Part shown: in pieces, positions 23,921 to 34,200 of the stretch
How positions within the stretch are numbered: the stretch's first letter is position 1
Layout of the letters: each line of letters opens with the position of its first letter
Source: Trichobilharzia regenti
Taxonomy: Eukaryota; Platyhelminthes; Trematoda; Strigeidida; Schistosomatidae
Direction: 5' to 3'
Length of the DNA: 64,000 nucleotides
Assembly (NCBI GenBank): GCA_944472135.2
Contig: OX235262.1
Span: 64,790,887-64,854,886, forward strand
Made by a program: the position numbers and the translations under genes
The notes under the pieces: generated by a model
Told to the model about the DNA's origin: nothing
Seen by the model: only the letters and a program-made list of their open reading frames with translations
The model's database searches: none

Positions 23921-25214
23921 AACATTGAATATCAAACTTTTTAATTCATTGAAAATTCCCATTGGGATATACAGAAAATCAAAACAAATGATTCAGTGAA
24001 GAGACTCTTAATACTACACTGTATTACCTGATTTTCAAATTAATAAACACAGGTTCTGAATACATTTCTTATTTGGAAACTTGTATCTACTTGTAAGTAA
24101 ATATATATATATATATATTATGCGTATATATGCCCTGAAAAAAATGTAACCTAGATAGATTGTGTTTACACTGGATCAGTCAGTTATCATTTGCATTCAT
24201 CTTCTTATATCGTTATAATATCACTCATGCTTTTTTTTCAAAAAACCTTTCTTTCATTTTTCTTTCCCTGTCTTTCACCCATTCTATGGCTTTTCCTTTT
24301 CATTTCTCAAATTCCTTCGCTTCATTAATTTCGCCTTGAATGATGAAGAAAAAAGTGAATGTTGAATGTGAATAGGCTGATCTAAGGTCATTGTAAGTAT
24401 GTTTATTTCTTAAGGTTAATGTACAATATTGTTATTATTATTACTATTATAAGTAGTAGTAGTATTGTTGTCATTATCTTCGTTAAATTATATTAATTCA
24501 GGTGTAACATATTAGTAGAAGGGAAATCCTTATTTCTTGTTTCTTCCCAGTTCTTCTTAGGTTATTATCAAAAATAGAAATGTGTCAATATGCATGCAAA
24601 GGTCTCGGATGTATGCATATATCCTTGTAGGCTAAATAAGTGCCGGATAAATTATATATAAATATCAATAGTATAAGCGAATTTGATGAAAAAGGCAAAT
24701 AGTGAGTAGATTCAATCCTCACTAATATTTGCTTGTTATTCTTTTTTCTTAATGATTTCGAAACACAAATATTATTATAACGAAATAAACAGAGCATATC
24801 GTTTAAAAGGATGAAATGTTTTATATTCAAGAACTAAGCTGAACAAAAGCGGTCGAAAAAAAGACTGTTTGAGGAAAAACAGTTCGTTCGTTTGTTTTTT
24901 TTTGTTTGATTTTTCTAGCATAAAACAGAGCTAGTTAATCAAAAACTGTTTGCCTAAGCCAACATTTATCTAGGCCTATTTGTGTTACAAGATTTTCAAC
25001 TTTAAAGTACACAAATTTCTTAGTGAGGATAATGTTTGCTGCGTAATATGAGGAATACATATTATCGTTTTGCAGAAGATGCAGAAAAGACGGGACTTCA
25101 GGTGAACACAAAGATGATGAACATAATTAATTTAATTTCTTAACGTTCCCAAGGGAACACAGAAACTCAAACTAGAGATTTTGATGTTTCAGTAGTAGTA
25201 ATGTTTTTTTACTG
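23921..25214. other. No gene seen; TA microsatellite
   Basis: AT-rich, with (AT)n at 24101-24119, a TTATTA-rich tract at 24428-24470 and a T run at 24893-24903. Confidence 0.5.
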
Positions 25215-25360
25215 CGTCAGGCTGCTAGCCTCAGGTCCAGCTTTCACTTCTACTTGGTTTACTACAGTTTTAGCGAGGTAAAGGAGTGCGTTACCCGGTG
25301 ATCACACCTGGAACAACAAGTTAACAAGCGTTTCACCGCTAAGCCACCAACCCCGTAATA
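25215..25360 (-). repeat. tRNA-headed SINE, subfamily 2 (divergent, inverted)
   Basis: On the minus strand GGTTGGTGGCTTAGCGGTG forms the A-box region. ACGCACTCCTTTACCTCGCT and CCTGAGGCTAGCAGCC then follow as in the copies at 18.8 and 25.4 kb. It lies about 80 bases from the next entry in opposite orientation. Confidence 0.6.
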
Positions 25361-25440
25361 AAGATACTCAACCAATAATAATAAAAACAAAAAACACTCA
25401 TCATCAATTAGAGAAATTTGCAAGAAGTAATCTCTTTTGT

Positions 25441-25672
25441 GCGTCGGTGGCACAGCGATTAGGACGCTCGCCGACCATGCATGTGGTCCGGGGTTCAATC
25501 GCCGGCTGACGCACTCCTTTACTTCGCTAAGCCATAAATAACGCTGGTAAAGAGGAAAGGTTGGACATGAGGCTAGCAATCCCATTCTGTAAAATTAAAC
25601 ACTGCTACAGAAACTTCAAGCCACTAGCTTGAGGTTTCCCTATGTTCCACTGGCAATGTGAAGTAAATAATA
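25441..25672 (+). repeat. tRNA-headed SINE, subfamily 2 (best copy)
   Basis: Head from GCGTCGG (25441) to CTGACGC (25509-25515) with A box TGGCACAGCGATTAGG and B box GGGGTTCAATC; arms GACCATGCATGTGGTC imitate an anticodon stem. The body has ACTCCTTTACTTCGC, AAAGGTTGGACATGAGGC, TAGCAATCCC, CTGTAAAATT, GCTACAGAAACTTCA and GCCACTAGCTTGAGG. The CATGAGGCTAGCAA-to-ACAGAAACTTCA part also forms the 5' leader of the RTE copy at 49.12 kb. Confidence 0.85.
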
Positions 25673-25684
25673 TATAATATATAT

Positions 25685-26035
25685 AATCTCCTTCACTTTC
25701 ACATATCTAAGTAGTTTCATTTGAATTGGAAGTGGTATGCCAAAGCCAGTGAAAATCAGAAAAGGCAAACAGATTTTCATTATTCTAAAATCACTGTGAA
25801 AATTTACTGCAAACAGTATAAGGGAAAAAAATCCAAGTCTTCGACACTCATGCAACAGTGATTATGGATGATTTAGAGACTTGGAGCGTTACGAAAAGCA
25901 TTTCCAACAGGCTGCTGTAAACTTTCATCAACAGTACTTGATTTTTCTCGATACTTAAGACGAGATGAACATAAATTAAAAGCAAAAAAGCCCTCTGGCA
26001 AGTAGAAAATCAATGGGGAAACTGTTGACCAGGAA
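25685..26035 (+). mobile_element. Degenerate RTE-type C-terminal fragment
   Basis: The decayed frame keeps FTYLSSFI, GSGMPKPVKIRKGKQIF and the block around CAGGCTGCTGTAAACTTTCATCAAC (25911-25935), which corresponds to the NKLQTFI region of the RTE C-terminus. Numerous stops. The SINE at 26060 follows immediately. Confidence 0.5.
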
Positions 26036-26059
26036 TCTATCAAAGGAAATGTATATTGT

Positions 26060-26250
26060 GCATCGGTGGTGCAGTGGTTAGGACTCTAACCAAATATGCA
26101 CATGGTCCGAGGTTCAACCCCCTGTCGACGCACACATGATATCTATGGTCGGCCTGCGAAATTCGGGCTACCGATATCCACGCTGAAAATTCCATACTTA
26201 TACCAAAAAGTACTGTGTGGAATCAAGGTGTACTCAAAAATAATAATAAT
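26060..26250 (+). repeat. tRNA-headed SINE, subfamily 1 (copy c)
   Basis: GCATCGG at the start and CGACGC at about 26127; A box TGGTGCAGTGG, B-box-like GAGGTTCAACC. The body ATCTATGGTCGGCCTGC leads to a hairpin (26189-26223: ATTCCATAC / GTGTGGAAT) and an A/T-rich end (AAAAATAATAATAAT). Confidence 0.85.
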
Positions 26251-26992
26251 TTCGCTCTTATTCTAGAAACAGTACTTGTGGTACAGTGTGGAACTTTCAG
26301 CACATATCTACAATATTGCATCCAATTTCATCGCACATTTAAAAGGAGTATTACAAAAAAAATATGTATAAAAAGACACAAAAACCAAGAAGAAACACAA
26401 AAAAAACAAAAAAATGCAAATAAAAATACCAAGTAGAAAGGAAGATAAACACCAATAATGAAAAAATATTTCAGTATTTGGTAGTGGAAGCTATGATATG
26501 TGTATGCGTGGTGAACAGTAACAGCTATAATCATACAAGAAATTATGAAATGATCTTAAGAATGTTTATAGCCAAGATGATCAGTTAATTTGATTGAACA
26601 ACACTAAACAATCATAAAATAAACATTTCAGTTTTTTTTATTGTCAGCACTAATGCGGTGTTTGTAGTGGTAGTGTGAGGAATCATGCATAATACAAAAT
26701 TTTTTAAGATGGTGATAGTGGCAATAACAAACAAGATTGTCAGTTAAATAGTGCCGAACAAAGAACAACCACAAAACTAATATTACATGATGGTTAATGA
26801 CAGGACAATTTTTAATAATCATAGTGATAATATAGTCGGACCCAGTAGATATACAAAAGAAGGAATAGAATAAAGAATAAAAAAGTAAGCCAATGATAAT
26901 AATTTTAAGCAGCTAAGTATGTTTAAGAAGGTTGTTCACTATAGAGTACAAATGAGTATAAGGGGGAAAAAACAAGGGCCAAAATTATGTTA
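26251..26992. other. 3' flank of the CR1-like ORF
   Basis: On the minus strand this pyrimidine-rich region follows the stop of the 932-codon ORF and probably includes its 3' untranslated region. AATAAA followed by a short A run lies at about 26643-26632 on the minus strand, a possible end of the element. The true boundary is not visible, and no other gene is seen. Confidence 0.35.
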
Positions 26993-29791
26993 TTAACAAC
27001 AAAGCAAGTCATAGGTTTCGCGCTTAACATTGTCTCTGTCACTTAGAACACGGGCCAAATATGGTATCGTTGAGTTCCTATACTTGGTTGTACGAGCATA
27101 TATTATTTTGTACTGATTTCTGGTTCTACCTGATGAGATGCAAGGAGAGAGTTGGGAATAGAGGGGGTGTTGGGGGTCAGAGAGTATGGTTTTAGACCAT
27201 TTCTCACATGTATTCAGATGCTTATCCACTAATGTTGTGACGAGCTGACTGAGTTTTACACCGCTAGTCCTACTAACTACCTTCAACATCCTTCTCAGGA
27301 TGGTATAGTCCTTTTTCAGTAACCCAGGAAAGACTAACGGGGAACAGTAAAGTAGAATAGGTAGGATACGAGAGTTGACAAATTGTGAAAGCAGAGGTTG
27401 AGGGACTCCAGTTAGTCTGAGTTTCTTAATGTAGTAGGTTAGACGAAACACTTTCTTGGAAATCATTTGGATATGAGATGACCAAGTAAGGTCGGAAGAT
27501 ATAACTAATCCGAGGTATTTTGCATTAGACTTTGTTTCAATTATAGTCCCCTCAATTCTACAGACATCATGAGTGCTTACTAGTGTTTGTAGATCTCGTT
27601 TATGCCTAAAGGAGAAGTCGACAGTCTGGCATTTTGAGGGATTCAGCGTTAGGCCATTTAGTTTAGACCACTGACTGATGTCCGACAGGAAGCTATTTAA
27701 TTTGAAGCAGTCTGACTGAGACTTAACGGGAAGCGAAACAGTCAGGTCATCTGCATATTTGACGAAGTTGATTTCGTCTGAGAGAGGTAAGTCATGTAAG
27801 AAGAAGGAAAAGAGAAACGGCGAGAGAACAGCACCCTGAGGAACACCAGCTTCAGTAAGCAAAGGAGAGGAAGCTACACCATTATATACCGTGTACTGCA
27901 TCCTATTGGAGAAGTAAGAGTGCAGCCAGTTGATAGCCCAGGACTCAGTTTGTGTAAGGCTAAGCTTGTTTAACAAAAGGCCTCTAGGTACAGAGTCAAA
28001 AGCAGATGTGTAATCAAGGAAAGTACAACGGACATACTTGGCCCCTTTGTCTAAGGAGGATACAATGTTGTGATGAAACACAGCAGCAGCATCCAAAGTA
28101 CTTCTACCCTGTTTGTAAGCAAACTGCTTTGGATCATTTGAGAAGCTTAGGGAGGGAATGAGTTTTTGTAACAGTAATTTCTCCATCAGTTTCAAAAAAG
28201 GAGAGGTAATGGCAATTGGTCTAAACTTAACACTATCTCCAGAACCAGACTTGGGTACAGGGATGATTTTAATATCTTTCCACAGAGAAGGTACAACATT
28301 ATTAGAAAAAGAAGTATTGAAAATGCTTGTAAGTGGGTTACTTAAAATATCAGCACATTTCTTTAAAACAATGGCAGGTATACCATCAGGGCCTAGACTC
28401 TGGGAAGGTTTAAGAGATTTCAAACATTTAAGAACATCAGAAGTATTGAAACGATGAAAGTCACTGGTCGTGTTATTAGTTAAATTGAAGGCAGAAAGGA
28501 CATTTGGAGGGCGGATGAAAGATCTATTGAGAGTATTTACATCAATAGAAGAGGCAAAATTATTATGCTTACCACAACCAGTAATTTCTCTAAAAAGCTT
28601 CCATATGTTTTCTGAGGTTTTACAAGATAGTATTGTTTGATTATAAATGTTGTTTAGTCTCTTGATTTCAGATTTAATTTGGGTGTTTATCTTCTTAAGA
28701 CCAGATTTATTCTTTGTCTTGTACAGCTTCTCTTTTTCTCTACGAAGTTTTTTGAGATGAGGGGAAGAAAAACGATCCATTCTTTTGAAAATTATCTGTT
28801 TTGGACAGCATATATCAAGACAGAATTTAAGATAGTCAGTCAAATTGGAAATAGTATCATCCAGTTTGTGTTCGTTGAAAAGTTCCCAGTTAGTGTCATT
28901 TAGCATACATCTTAGTTTGAGCATATTTTCTTGTGAGTAACACCTTTGCTGTGTTTTCTTGGACAGATTTGAGAAGATATTAAAGTGAGATCTGCTGTAT
29001 ATCTTAGGTAATATCCGAATAATACAATGATCTGAGTTCATGATAGGAGCACGTCGGCGTACTTCATATATTTCCTCATCATTAATGAACACCAGGTCAA
29101 AAGTTTTATCAAGTCGAGTAGGGAATTTAACAATATTGGCATGACCTAATGATACGAGGAAAGAACAATCACAGCAGTTAAAATCTCCTGTGACAACTGA
29201 TAAAGAGTTTTCAAGATGTGTAACGGCGAATTCAGTGAATTCATCAGCAAAATCAGATAGATCAGATGCAGAACAGCCAGGAGTAACATAAATGTTAGAG
29301 ATGAAGACGTATTTAAACTTGGATAAGTGTTTCGGGCGGCATTTGACCGTTATACAATCAATAAAGTCATTAGAGTAAGAAAAACATACATTATTTGAAG
29401 TTGACCATTGAGAATGAATGAAAGTTGCAACACCTCCACCTCTTTTCTTTCTGGAGCATAGTCGATCTTGTCTAAACAATGTAAAACCATTTAGGGAAAC
29501 CAGATTGTCATCATAGAGTTCATGGAGCCATGTTTCTTGTAATGCAACAATCGCCGTATTGTGATAAGTATCAGATGATAAGAGAGACTGGAGATGCATA
29601 ATTTTGTTGGGAAGTGAACGGCAGTTTGAAGTGACAATAACAGGAATGGTTGTACGATATAAAGGTGTCTGTTTAAGTGCACGCTGCCAGCCAGCGTGAT
29701 GTTTTCTCTTAGATTTATTAGATGCATGAAAGTCATATGGTTTAAAACGTTTAATGAATGAATTACTGTATTTTATGCGATTTGTGATCAT
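26993..29791 (-). CDS. CR1-like non-LTR retrotransposon polyprotein (endonuclease + reverse transcriptase), intact
   Basis: An uninterrupted 932-codon ORF starting at ATG 29791. The N-terminal half is an APE-type endonuclease: SNCRSLPNKI, LQETWLH (about residues 83-90), GGGVATFIHS, GDFN at 202-205 and SDH near 252. The C-terminal half is a reverse transcriptase: RPIAITSPFLKLMEKLL, motif A FLDYTSAFDS with D593, VPQGAVLSP near 648, and catalytic YADD at 679-682. It would nick target DNA and copy its RNA at the nick. The domain set and motif spelling fit the CR1/Jockey group, which includes schistosome SR1- and Perere-type elements; the exact family is inference. Every catalytic motif is present and there is no stop or shift, so this copy could be active. 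No separate ORF1 is evident in the ~130 bases upstream, so a 5' truncation is possible. Confidence 0.92.
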   Translation of the reverse strand: MITNRIKYSNSFIKRFKPYDFHASNKSKRKHHAGWQRALKQTPLYRTTIPVIVTSNCRSLPNKIMHLQSLLSSDTYHNTAIVALQETWLHELYDDNLVSLNGFTLFRQDRLCSRKKRGGGVATFIHSQWSTSNNVCFSYSNDFIDCITVKCRPKHLSKFKYVFISNIYVTPGCSASDLSDFADEFTEFAVTHLENSLSVVTGDFNCCDCSFLVSLGHANIVKFPTRLDKTFDLVFINDEEIYEVRRRAPIMNSDHCIIRILPKIYSRSHFNIFSNLSKKTQQRCYSQENMLKLRCMLNDTNWELFNEHKLDDTISNLTDYLKFCLDICCPKQIIFKRMDRFSSPHLKKLRREKEKLYKTKNKSGLKKINTQIKSEIKRLNNIYNQTILSCKTSENIWKLFREITGCGKHNNFASSIDVNTLNRSFIRPPNVLSAFNLTNNTTSDFHRFNTSDVLKCLKSLKPSQSLGPDGIPAIVLKKCADILSNPLTSIFNTSFSNNVVPSLWKDIKIIPVPKSGSGDSVKFRPIAITSPFLKLMEKLLLQKLIPSLSFSNDPKQFAYKQGRSTLDAAAVFHHNIVSSLDKGAKYVRCTFLDYTSAFDSVPRGLLLNKLSLTQTESWAINWLHSYFSNRMQYTVYNGVASSPLLTEAGVPQGAVLSPFLFSFFLHDLPLSDEINFVKYADDLTVSLPVKSQSDCFKLNSFLSDISQWSKLNGLTLNPSKCQTVDFSFRHKRDLQTLVSTHDVCRIEGTIIETKSNAKYLGLVISSDLTWSSHIQMISKKVFRLTYYIKKLRLTGVPQPLLSQFVNSRILPILLYCSPLVFPGLLKKDYTILRRMLKVVSRTSGVKLSQLVTTLVDKHLNTCEKWSKTILSDPQHPLYSQLSPCISSGRTRNQYKIIYARTTKYRNSTIPYLARVLSDRDNVKRETYDLLCC

Positions 29792-29924
29792 ATTTTATTA
29801 AAATTAGGAATGAAAACATGACTTATTAGATGCAATATGTAGATGCAGGAAAAGGTAGCTTAGGTGTCAAACAGGCCGCCAAATCATATAAAATAAATAA
29901 ATAGAAATATTCACTGAAGACACT

Positions 29925-30045
29925 TTTGAGGAAGAGAGCAGCCATAGAACCACCTGAAAAGACTGTAGAGAACAGAATGACGTGATATTTTACCTAAAGT
30001 CCTATTTTCCAGTGGAAATCCATAGGATTTATAATATAATAAACA
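29925..30045 (+). mobile_element. RTE-type 3' terminal scrap
   Basis: GACTGTAGAGAACAGAATGA followed by AAGTCCTATTTTCCAGTGGAA and an ATAATATAATAA end match the terminal part of degenerate RTE copies at 33.7 and 37.9 kb. Confidence 0.5.
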
Positions 30046-30389
30046 CTATACTCACAAAATGTAAATACATATTGTGCGTGTTTAATTATTTTTCTGAAGC
30101 ATGATGTGAAGACGATTACTAACAGTTATTTAAAAAAAGGGAATTATGATCTACTATTAACCAACACAGAATAGAATTAATAGACAAATTGTCAAGCTTT
30201 GACCTGAAGCCTTCATTGTTATCTTCAAGTCGTAGAAAATGGCACAGTCTGAGAAGCTTCAGTTTAATATTTTTATTAGGTACCCTGCTTTTGTCATTAT
30301 AAATTTTCTATTGAAAATAATTTTGTTCCATTCATAATTTAATTTTTGCAATATTAATACTCTTCAGTTGGGTTGATGATTGACCGAAA

Positions 30390-30612
30390 TCTCTCATCTT
30401 TCCTTCACACAATCTCCTCCATGTCACGCTTGTACCGACGACCCACTCATCGCTTCCCATTGAGACTCCACTCGATTGATGGCCTGCATCGAGCGCGATG
30501 TCATTTGACAGCCTTCTTAATGTGTGCCTAATCTATCGCTATTTTCTCCTACATGTTTGCTGTTGAAGCCCAATATTCCTCTAGGAACTCAAGGGAATAA
30601 TAATAATAAATA
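30390..30612. mobile_element. Chimeric pair of RTE 3' scraps
   Basis: 30390-30550 reads on the minus strand (CGACGACCCACTCATCGC, GGCCTGCATCGAGCGCGATG). 30553-30612 reads on the plus strand (TGTTGAAGCCCAATATTCC, CTAGGAACTCAAGGGAATAA, then AATAATAATAAA). Two ends of the same family are joined in opposite orientation. Confidence 0.55.
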
Positions 30613-31744
30613 CTGGTGTGTGGTCGTCTGCATAAGTCACTGGGCAGAATACACCAAACAACAGCATGTCATATTAAATCGTAATCTGTGTTCATGTTCA
30701 CTTTTAGACAGAATTCAGCCTATTGATATGAATTTTTCTGATGACATTCAGGGGACTTATTTTAGTGGACTGGCACGTGCTTCAAAACAAACAATTTCGC
30801 TTCAAATGATATATAGGCAGTCATCTTTAGGACAAAATAAAATATACTAAGGATTGCGTACTGCGTACGACGCTTTTACTGAGACTAAAGCCATTATTAT
30901 TGCCATTATTATAGATCACATGTGATTTTGTGTCAGGCCAGAAGCTGCATATGATTCGTAACAATAACTTGCTTCCTGCTTCAGATTATTTAAAGCATAA
31001 TTTGAACTAAGGACTAACTTTCTGCAAGTTAAGCGTTTGATGTAATGATGAGTATCACCTTGGACGAGTTATTAGAGCTTTCCTATCATACTTTACATGT
31101 TATATGCCAAATTAAATTCCACTAGACATTTTCTGATAGATATATATGATTTGAATTAAAAATGTCATCATTCATCAAAATATTTTTGAAAAAGATAAAA
31201 GAAAGAGAAGACTTCTAGCAGACCTAAAATAGTGATTAAGAATTCAAACAAATTTTTCACCTCTTTGATTGACAACAATTCAACATGACCATTTAACCTT
31301 CGTAAGCAAATAAATAAATAAACAAATGCTTTTTTGAAATATACGTGCTATAACGAAGATATGTCCTTTGTATGTATGTGATAACGAATTATCCAGGATA
31401 GGGTAGATAACAAAGTATTTAACTGAACATCATCGATACAGAGTTAATATTCCAACAGCTGATTGACTTATACTCTAACCGATTCAGAGAAAATTTAAAG
31501 TTCATCTACAAATAGTAGGAACAGTTATTCGTTTATACTGTAAGAAACAAGTTCCGTCTTTCTGTAATTTATTTATGAAGTCTCAAAATACTCTTAGATG
31601 ACTATCACACATACATTCATAAGACCGAGGTATTAGAATAGGCGGCTGACATACTTGTTATGCAGTAGGTGTCTTTATATTTATACGCATACATATTATA
31701 AGCATATACATTTCCAAACACGAAATGTACCTATTGATTTATGG
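30613..31744. other. No gene seen
   Basis: AT-rich; no supported repeat or frame. Confidence 0.4.
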
Positions 31745-32105
31745 GGAGGACTACAGTTTTGTTCAGCGAAGACATATTTCTTTCCAAAGACTTCATTTTC
31801 AAGCTATACAGTCGTATATATATTAAGAAAAAAGGCATTAAGTGTCACTATAAATTGCTTTGTCTGCATACATATGATAAGAATAGGTACGTTGACATCG
31901 GACTAGAAAACCTTCAAACAACTCTTCCAATTAATAGATATCCTGGAAAGGTTATTAACAGAGTTATTCTTATCCCATGTAAAGTGACTGAGCAATTTCT
32001 ATTGCATCTCAATGATTTTTTCCGTAATACAAGTACAACTGTACAGCCTGAAAATAAAGTTGCTGAAAAGAAGTATTTCTCCGCTGAAGAAAAACCGTGC
32101 TTTTC
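31745..32105. repeat. Foldback element with ~155-base inverted arms and hammerhead-like ends
   Basis: The left arm (GTTTTGTTCAGCGAAG..) and the reverse complement of the right arm (GTTTTTCTTCAGCGGAG..) align by eye almost to the centre near 31915. Examples are GCTATACAGTCGTA against GCTGTACAGTTGTA, AAATTGCTTTGTC against AAATTGCTCAGTC, and GATAAGAATA in both. An overlapping open frame (31741-32112) is probably a by-product. Each end carries a GAAAAG..palindrome..TTCT motif and an AAGT block, reminiscent of a hammerhead ribozyme arm order. Penelope-like elements are known to carry terminal repeats with hammerhead motifs, so a derived pair of such termini is one reading. An internally deleted relative sits at 40500-40645. 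Confidence 0.7.
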
Positions 32106-32209
32106 CATATGAAGTCTAGTCTACAAATTACTGCCTTAGCTAAATTGCTTTAGTGAGCTAGTTTAGTCAGTCAAGTCGATTTTCAAGGGTTGCATTCTAG
32201 GAATTTGAC

Positions 32210-32405
32210 TGCTTACAGATTCGATCATGAGCTGACATTAGTCAGCTAGAGAACTATGGGGCAACTAGGATGTACTAGACAGCTGTTTCACACTAGTTTG
32301 GGACTCTTCAACAGTGTGCATCCGTTGGGGCTCGAATTCAGAACCTCCTGATTACAAAGCAAGCTCCCAGATCATTCAGCCAGCGGGGTACAATTCAACA
32401 GTTTA
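32210..32405 (-). repeat. Hammerhead-bearing short repeat, copy 6
   Basis: On the minus strand: head GGCTGAATGATCTGGGAGC, CTTTGTAA, B-box-like AATTCGAGCCC. In the ribozyme section (about 32270-32325) the core starts TTGAAGA instead of CTGAAGA and the GGACG side of stem II is altered to AGTGTG; the GAA box and ACAGCTGT remain. Confidence 0.8.
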
Positions 32406-32959
32406 TAAATTTCAACTGTAAATCAGTTAGATTAATGAACGGAAGAGAAATAGTATTTATTTAATATCAAACTAGAAACAGAGAGGCAGCTAACAGGATT
32501 TCAAATGATAATCTCCAGTAGAAGAGGATACAATTCAATATTCAACCATCAGGAATTCATCAAAAATTGAAGGCATCCAGGGGAATTTAGAGATAGTGTC
32601 TAGACAAATTACTTATGTGGTATATAATCATGAAAGTGTCTGAAATGATTAAAAAACGATTAAGATGTAAGCATCTTCAGCTAAGTCTGGTAAACAGTCT
32701 GGAAACTGCCTGCATCATATCTCTTTATTGTCTGTCTCTATTTGTTTGTATAAAATAAATACATATTCGGTTGAACGTCAGTAAACCTTTTAATCTTCTC
32801 CTTATTACATTTTTTTTATTGTAGTCATCCGAACATTTGGAGATTTACGATTTTCCATATTTTGCCGTCTTGTTACTTAAAATTGCAGAAAAATAACATG
32901 TTATGTCTGAAAGAGATTATTAACGAACTTCTCCTGGGATATGTGTTGAAACATTTTTC
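32406..32959. other. No gene seen
   Basis: AT-rich spacer before a Penelope-like fragment. Confidence 0.4.
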
Positions 32960-33330
32960 AGTGTATCATCTCAATGGCGGTTTCTCTATTAGTTTGTCAT
33001 CACGTTCTTCGCCAGCAGAAGTTTTCGTTAAGTAAGAGACCAATATCCTTGCTTGATAGACTAAATTTTTGCAGAAGATACATGAATGACTTGTTTATCG
33101 TGTATAGTGAAAACGACAATTTACAAGATACCCCAAAACTATTCACTGATGGTAATGATGCTATATATTTTACCTTGGAAAGAGAAATCGGCGACAAAAT
33201 ATCTTTCTTTGATATGTTACTCACAGAAAATGCGACGGATCCTGAAGAAGATCAATTTATAGAGAGTCGATATGAATGTAACAACTTAATAGTTTTTAAA
33301 ACTTTATTCTCGCTGAGAGAGATTTTCTTT
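32960..33330 (+). mobile_element. Penelope-like reverse-transcriptase palm fragment
   Basis: A 124-codon frame from 32974 keeps the core of the PLE palm: a degraded MAMGSPL-like segment (MAVSLLVC), then FCRRYMNDLFIVYSEND in which the catalytic YVDD box reads YMND (first Asp changed to Asn), then a segment ending GDKISFFDMLL, the conserved follow-up to the palm. Both sides are cut: fingers and thumb are absent, and an RTE scrap starts just downstream. Inactive. Confidence 0.75.
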
Positions 33331-33344
33331 AATGTGAAATCCGT

Positions 33345-33805
33345 TTAAAAAATCTTCTGGACTCATCATTAAAGATGAAGATTCCGATTTTCAACACAAA
33401 TATTAAGTCAGTCACTTCTGTATCATCCAGAAACTTAACCAGTGCTTCAAGAAAAGTATTCCCAACAGCCTCTTGCAGACCTTTATCGACAGCTGCCTCC
33501 TCTGGCGCCATACTAAATAGCCAGAGAGAATTCGCAATGAGAGACTCTGGGGACAAACCAGCCAATAATTTGTTGCTCAACAGGTATGTAGGAAAATGAA
33601 GATGGATTGGGCACACTCTGAGAAAACTGTCTAGTGACATCTCACATCAGACCAACACTCAAGTGAAACCTGGATGGGAATGGTTGAGTGGAGTGTCCGA
33701 AGGAGACATGCAGCCAACTGGAGAGGACTGTAGATAATAGGAAGAAGTGGAGATATGCTGTTGAAGTCAAATATCCCCCTCGGGATCCGAGGAAATAATG
33801 ATAAT
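33345..33805 (+). mobile_element. Degenerate RTE-type C-terminus and 3' end
   Basis: Contains AAGATTCCGATTTTCAACAC..AAGTCAGTCA (the RIFNTNVKSV block), CTGCAGAC-like KLQTFI, LNRYVGK and RWIGHTLR-like GATGGATTGGGCACACTCTG at 33603. It ends AAGTCAAATATCC..GGAAATAATGATAAT. It follows the PLE palm fragment directly. Confidence 0.7.
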
Positions 33806-33944
33806 TTTTCCCACTGACAGAAAGAGGAACTTAATTTGTTCGCTTTGAATACGTCTCCAGAGAATTCGTGGTGAAGACCTTAGGCAACTGAAAGAAGCTT
33901 TTGTGAAGAATCCATAATAATATTCTTTGCCAAAGACCTATAGT

Positions 33945-34200
33945 ATGATTGGTTGAAGGATTTCATCATTAGCTGATATCAGTTAGAAACCATTTAAAAG
34001 CCACCAGAGAGTACTGGACAGCTAGTGTTTCCACCGTTCTAGTTTGGGACTCTCCAGTAGTACGCAACCGATGAGGTTCGAACCCATGGCCATAGGGCTA
34101 GCTCGTAGACAATTAAGCAACTGAGACCCGATTTAATGGTGCATGAATCCTAACTCCTGCCAATTCACGAAGCTAATGGCAAATTATATGAAAGAAATAT
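33945..34200 (-). repeat. Hammerhead-bearing short repeat, copy 7
   Basis: Minus strand: upstream unit CGTGAATTGGCAGGAGTTAG, head CAGTTGCTTAATTGTCTACGAGC, B box GGGTTCGAACC, ribozyme section at about 34002-34065. The core reads CTGGAGA (A6 changed) and a few bases are inserted before the GAAAC box; ACTGGAC and the tail GATGAAATCC are well kept. Confidence 0.85.

Noticed and set aside
25441..25515. A functional tRNA gene
   Set aside because: Acceptor stem and boxes are present, but the anticodon loop is too short, pairs are broken, and the unit continues into a SINE body; the same holds for the other heads.
31741..32112. A 123-codon plus-strand protein gene
   Set aside because: The frame lies across a near-complete inverted repeat and shows no motif; it is best explained as a by-product of the foldback.
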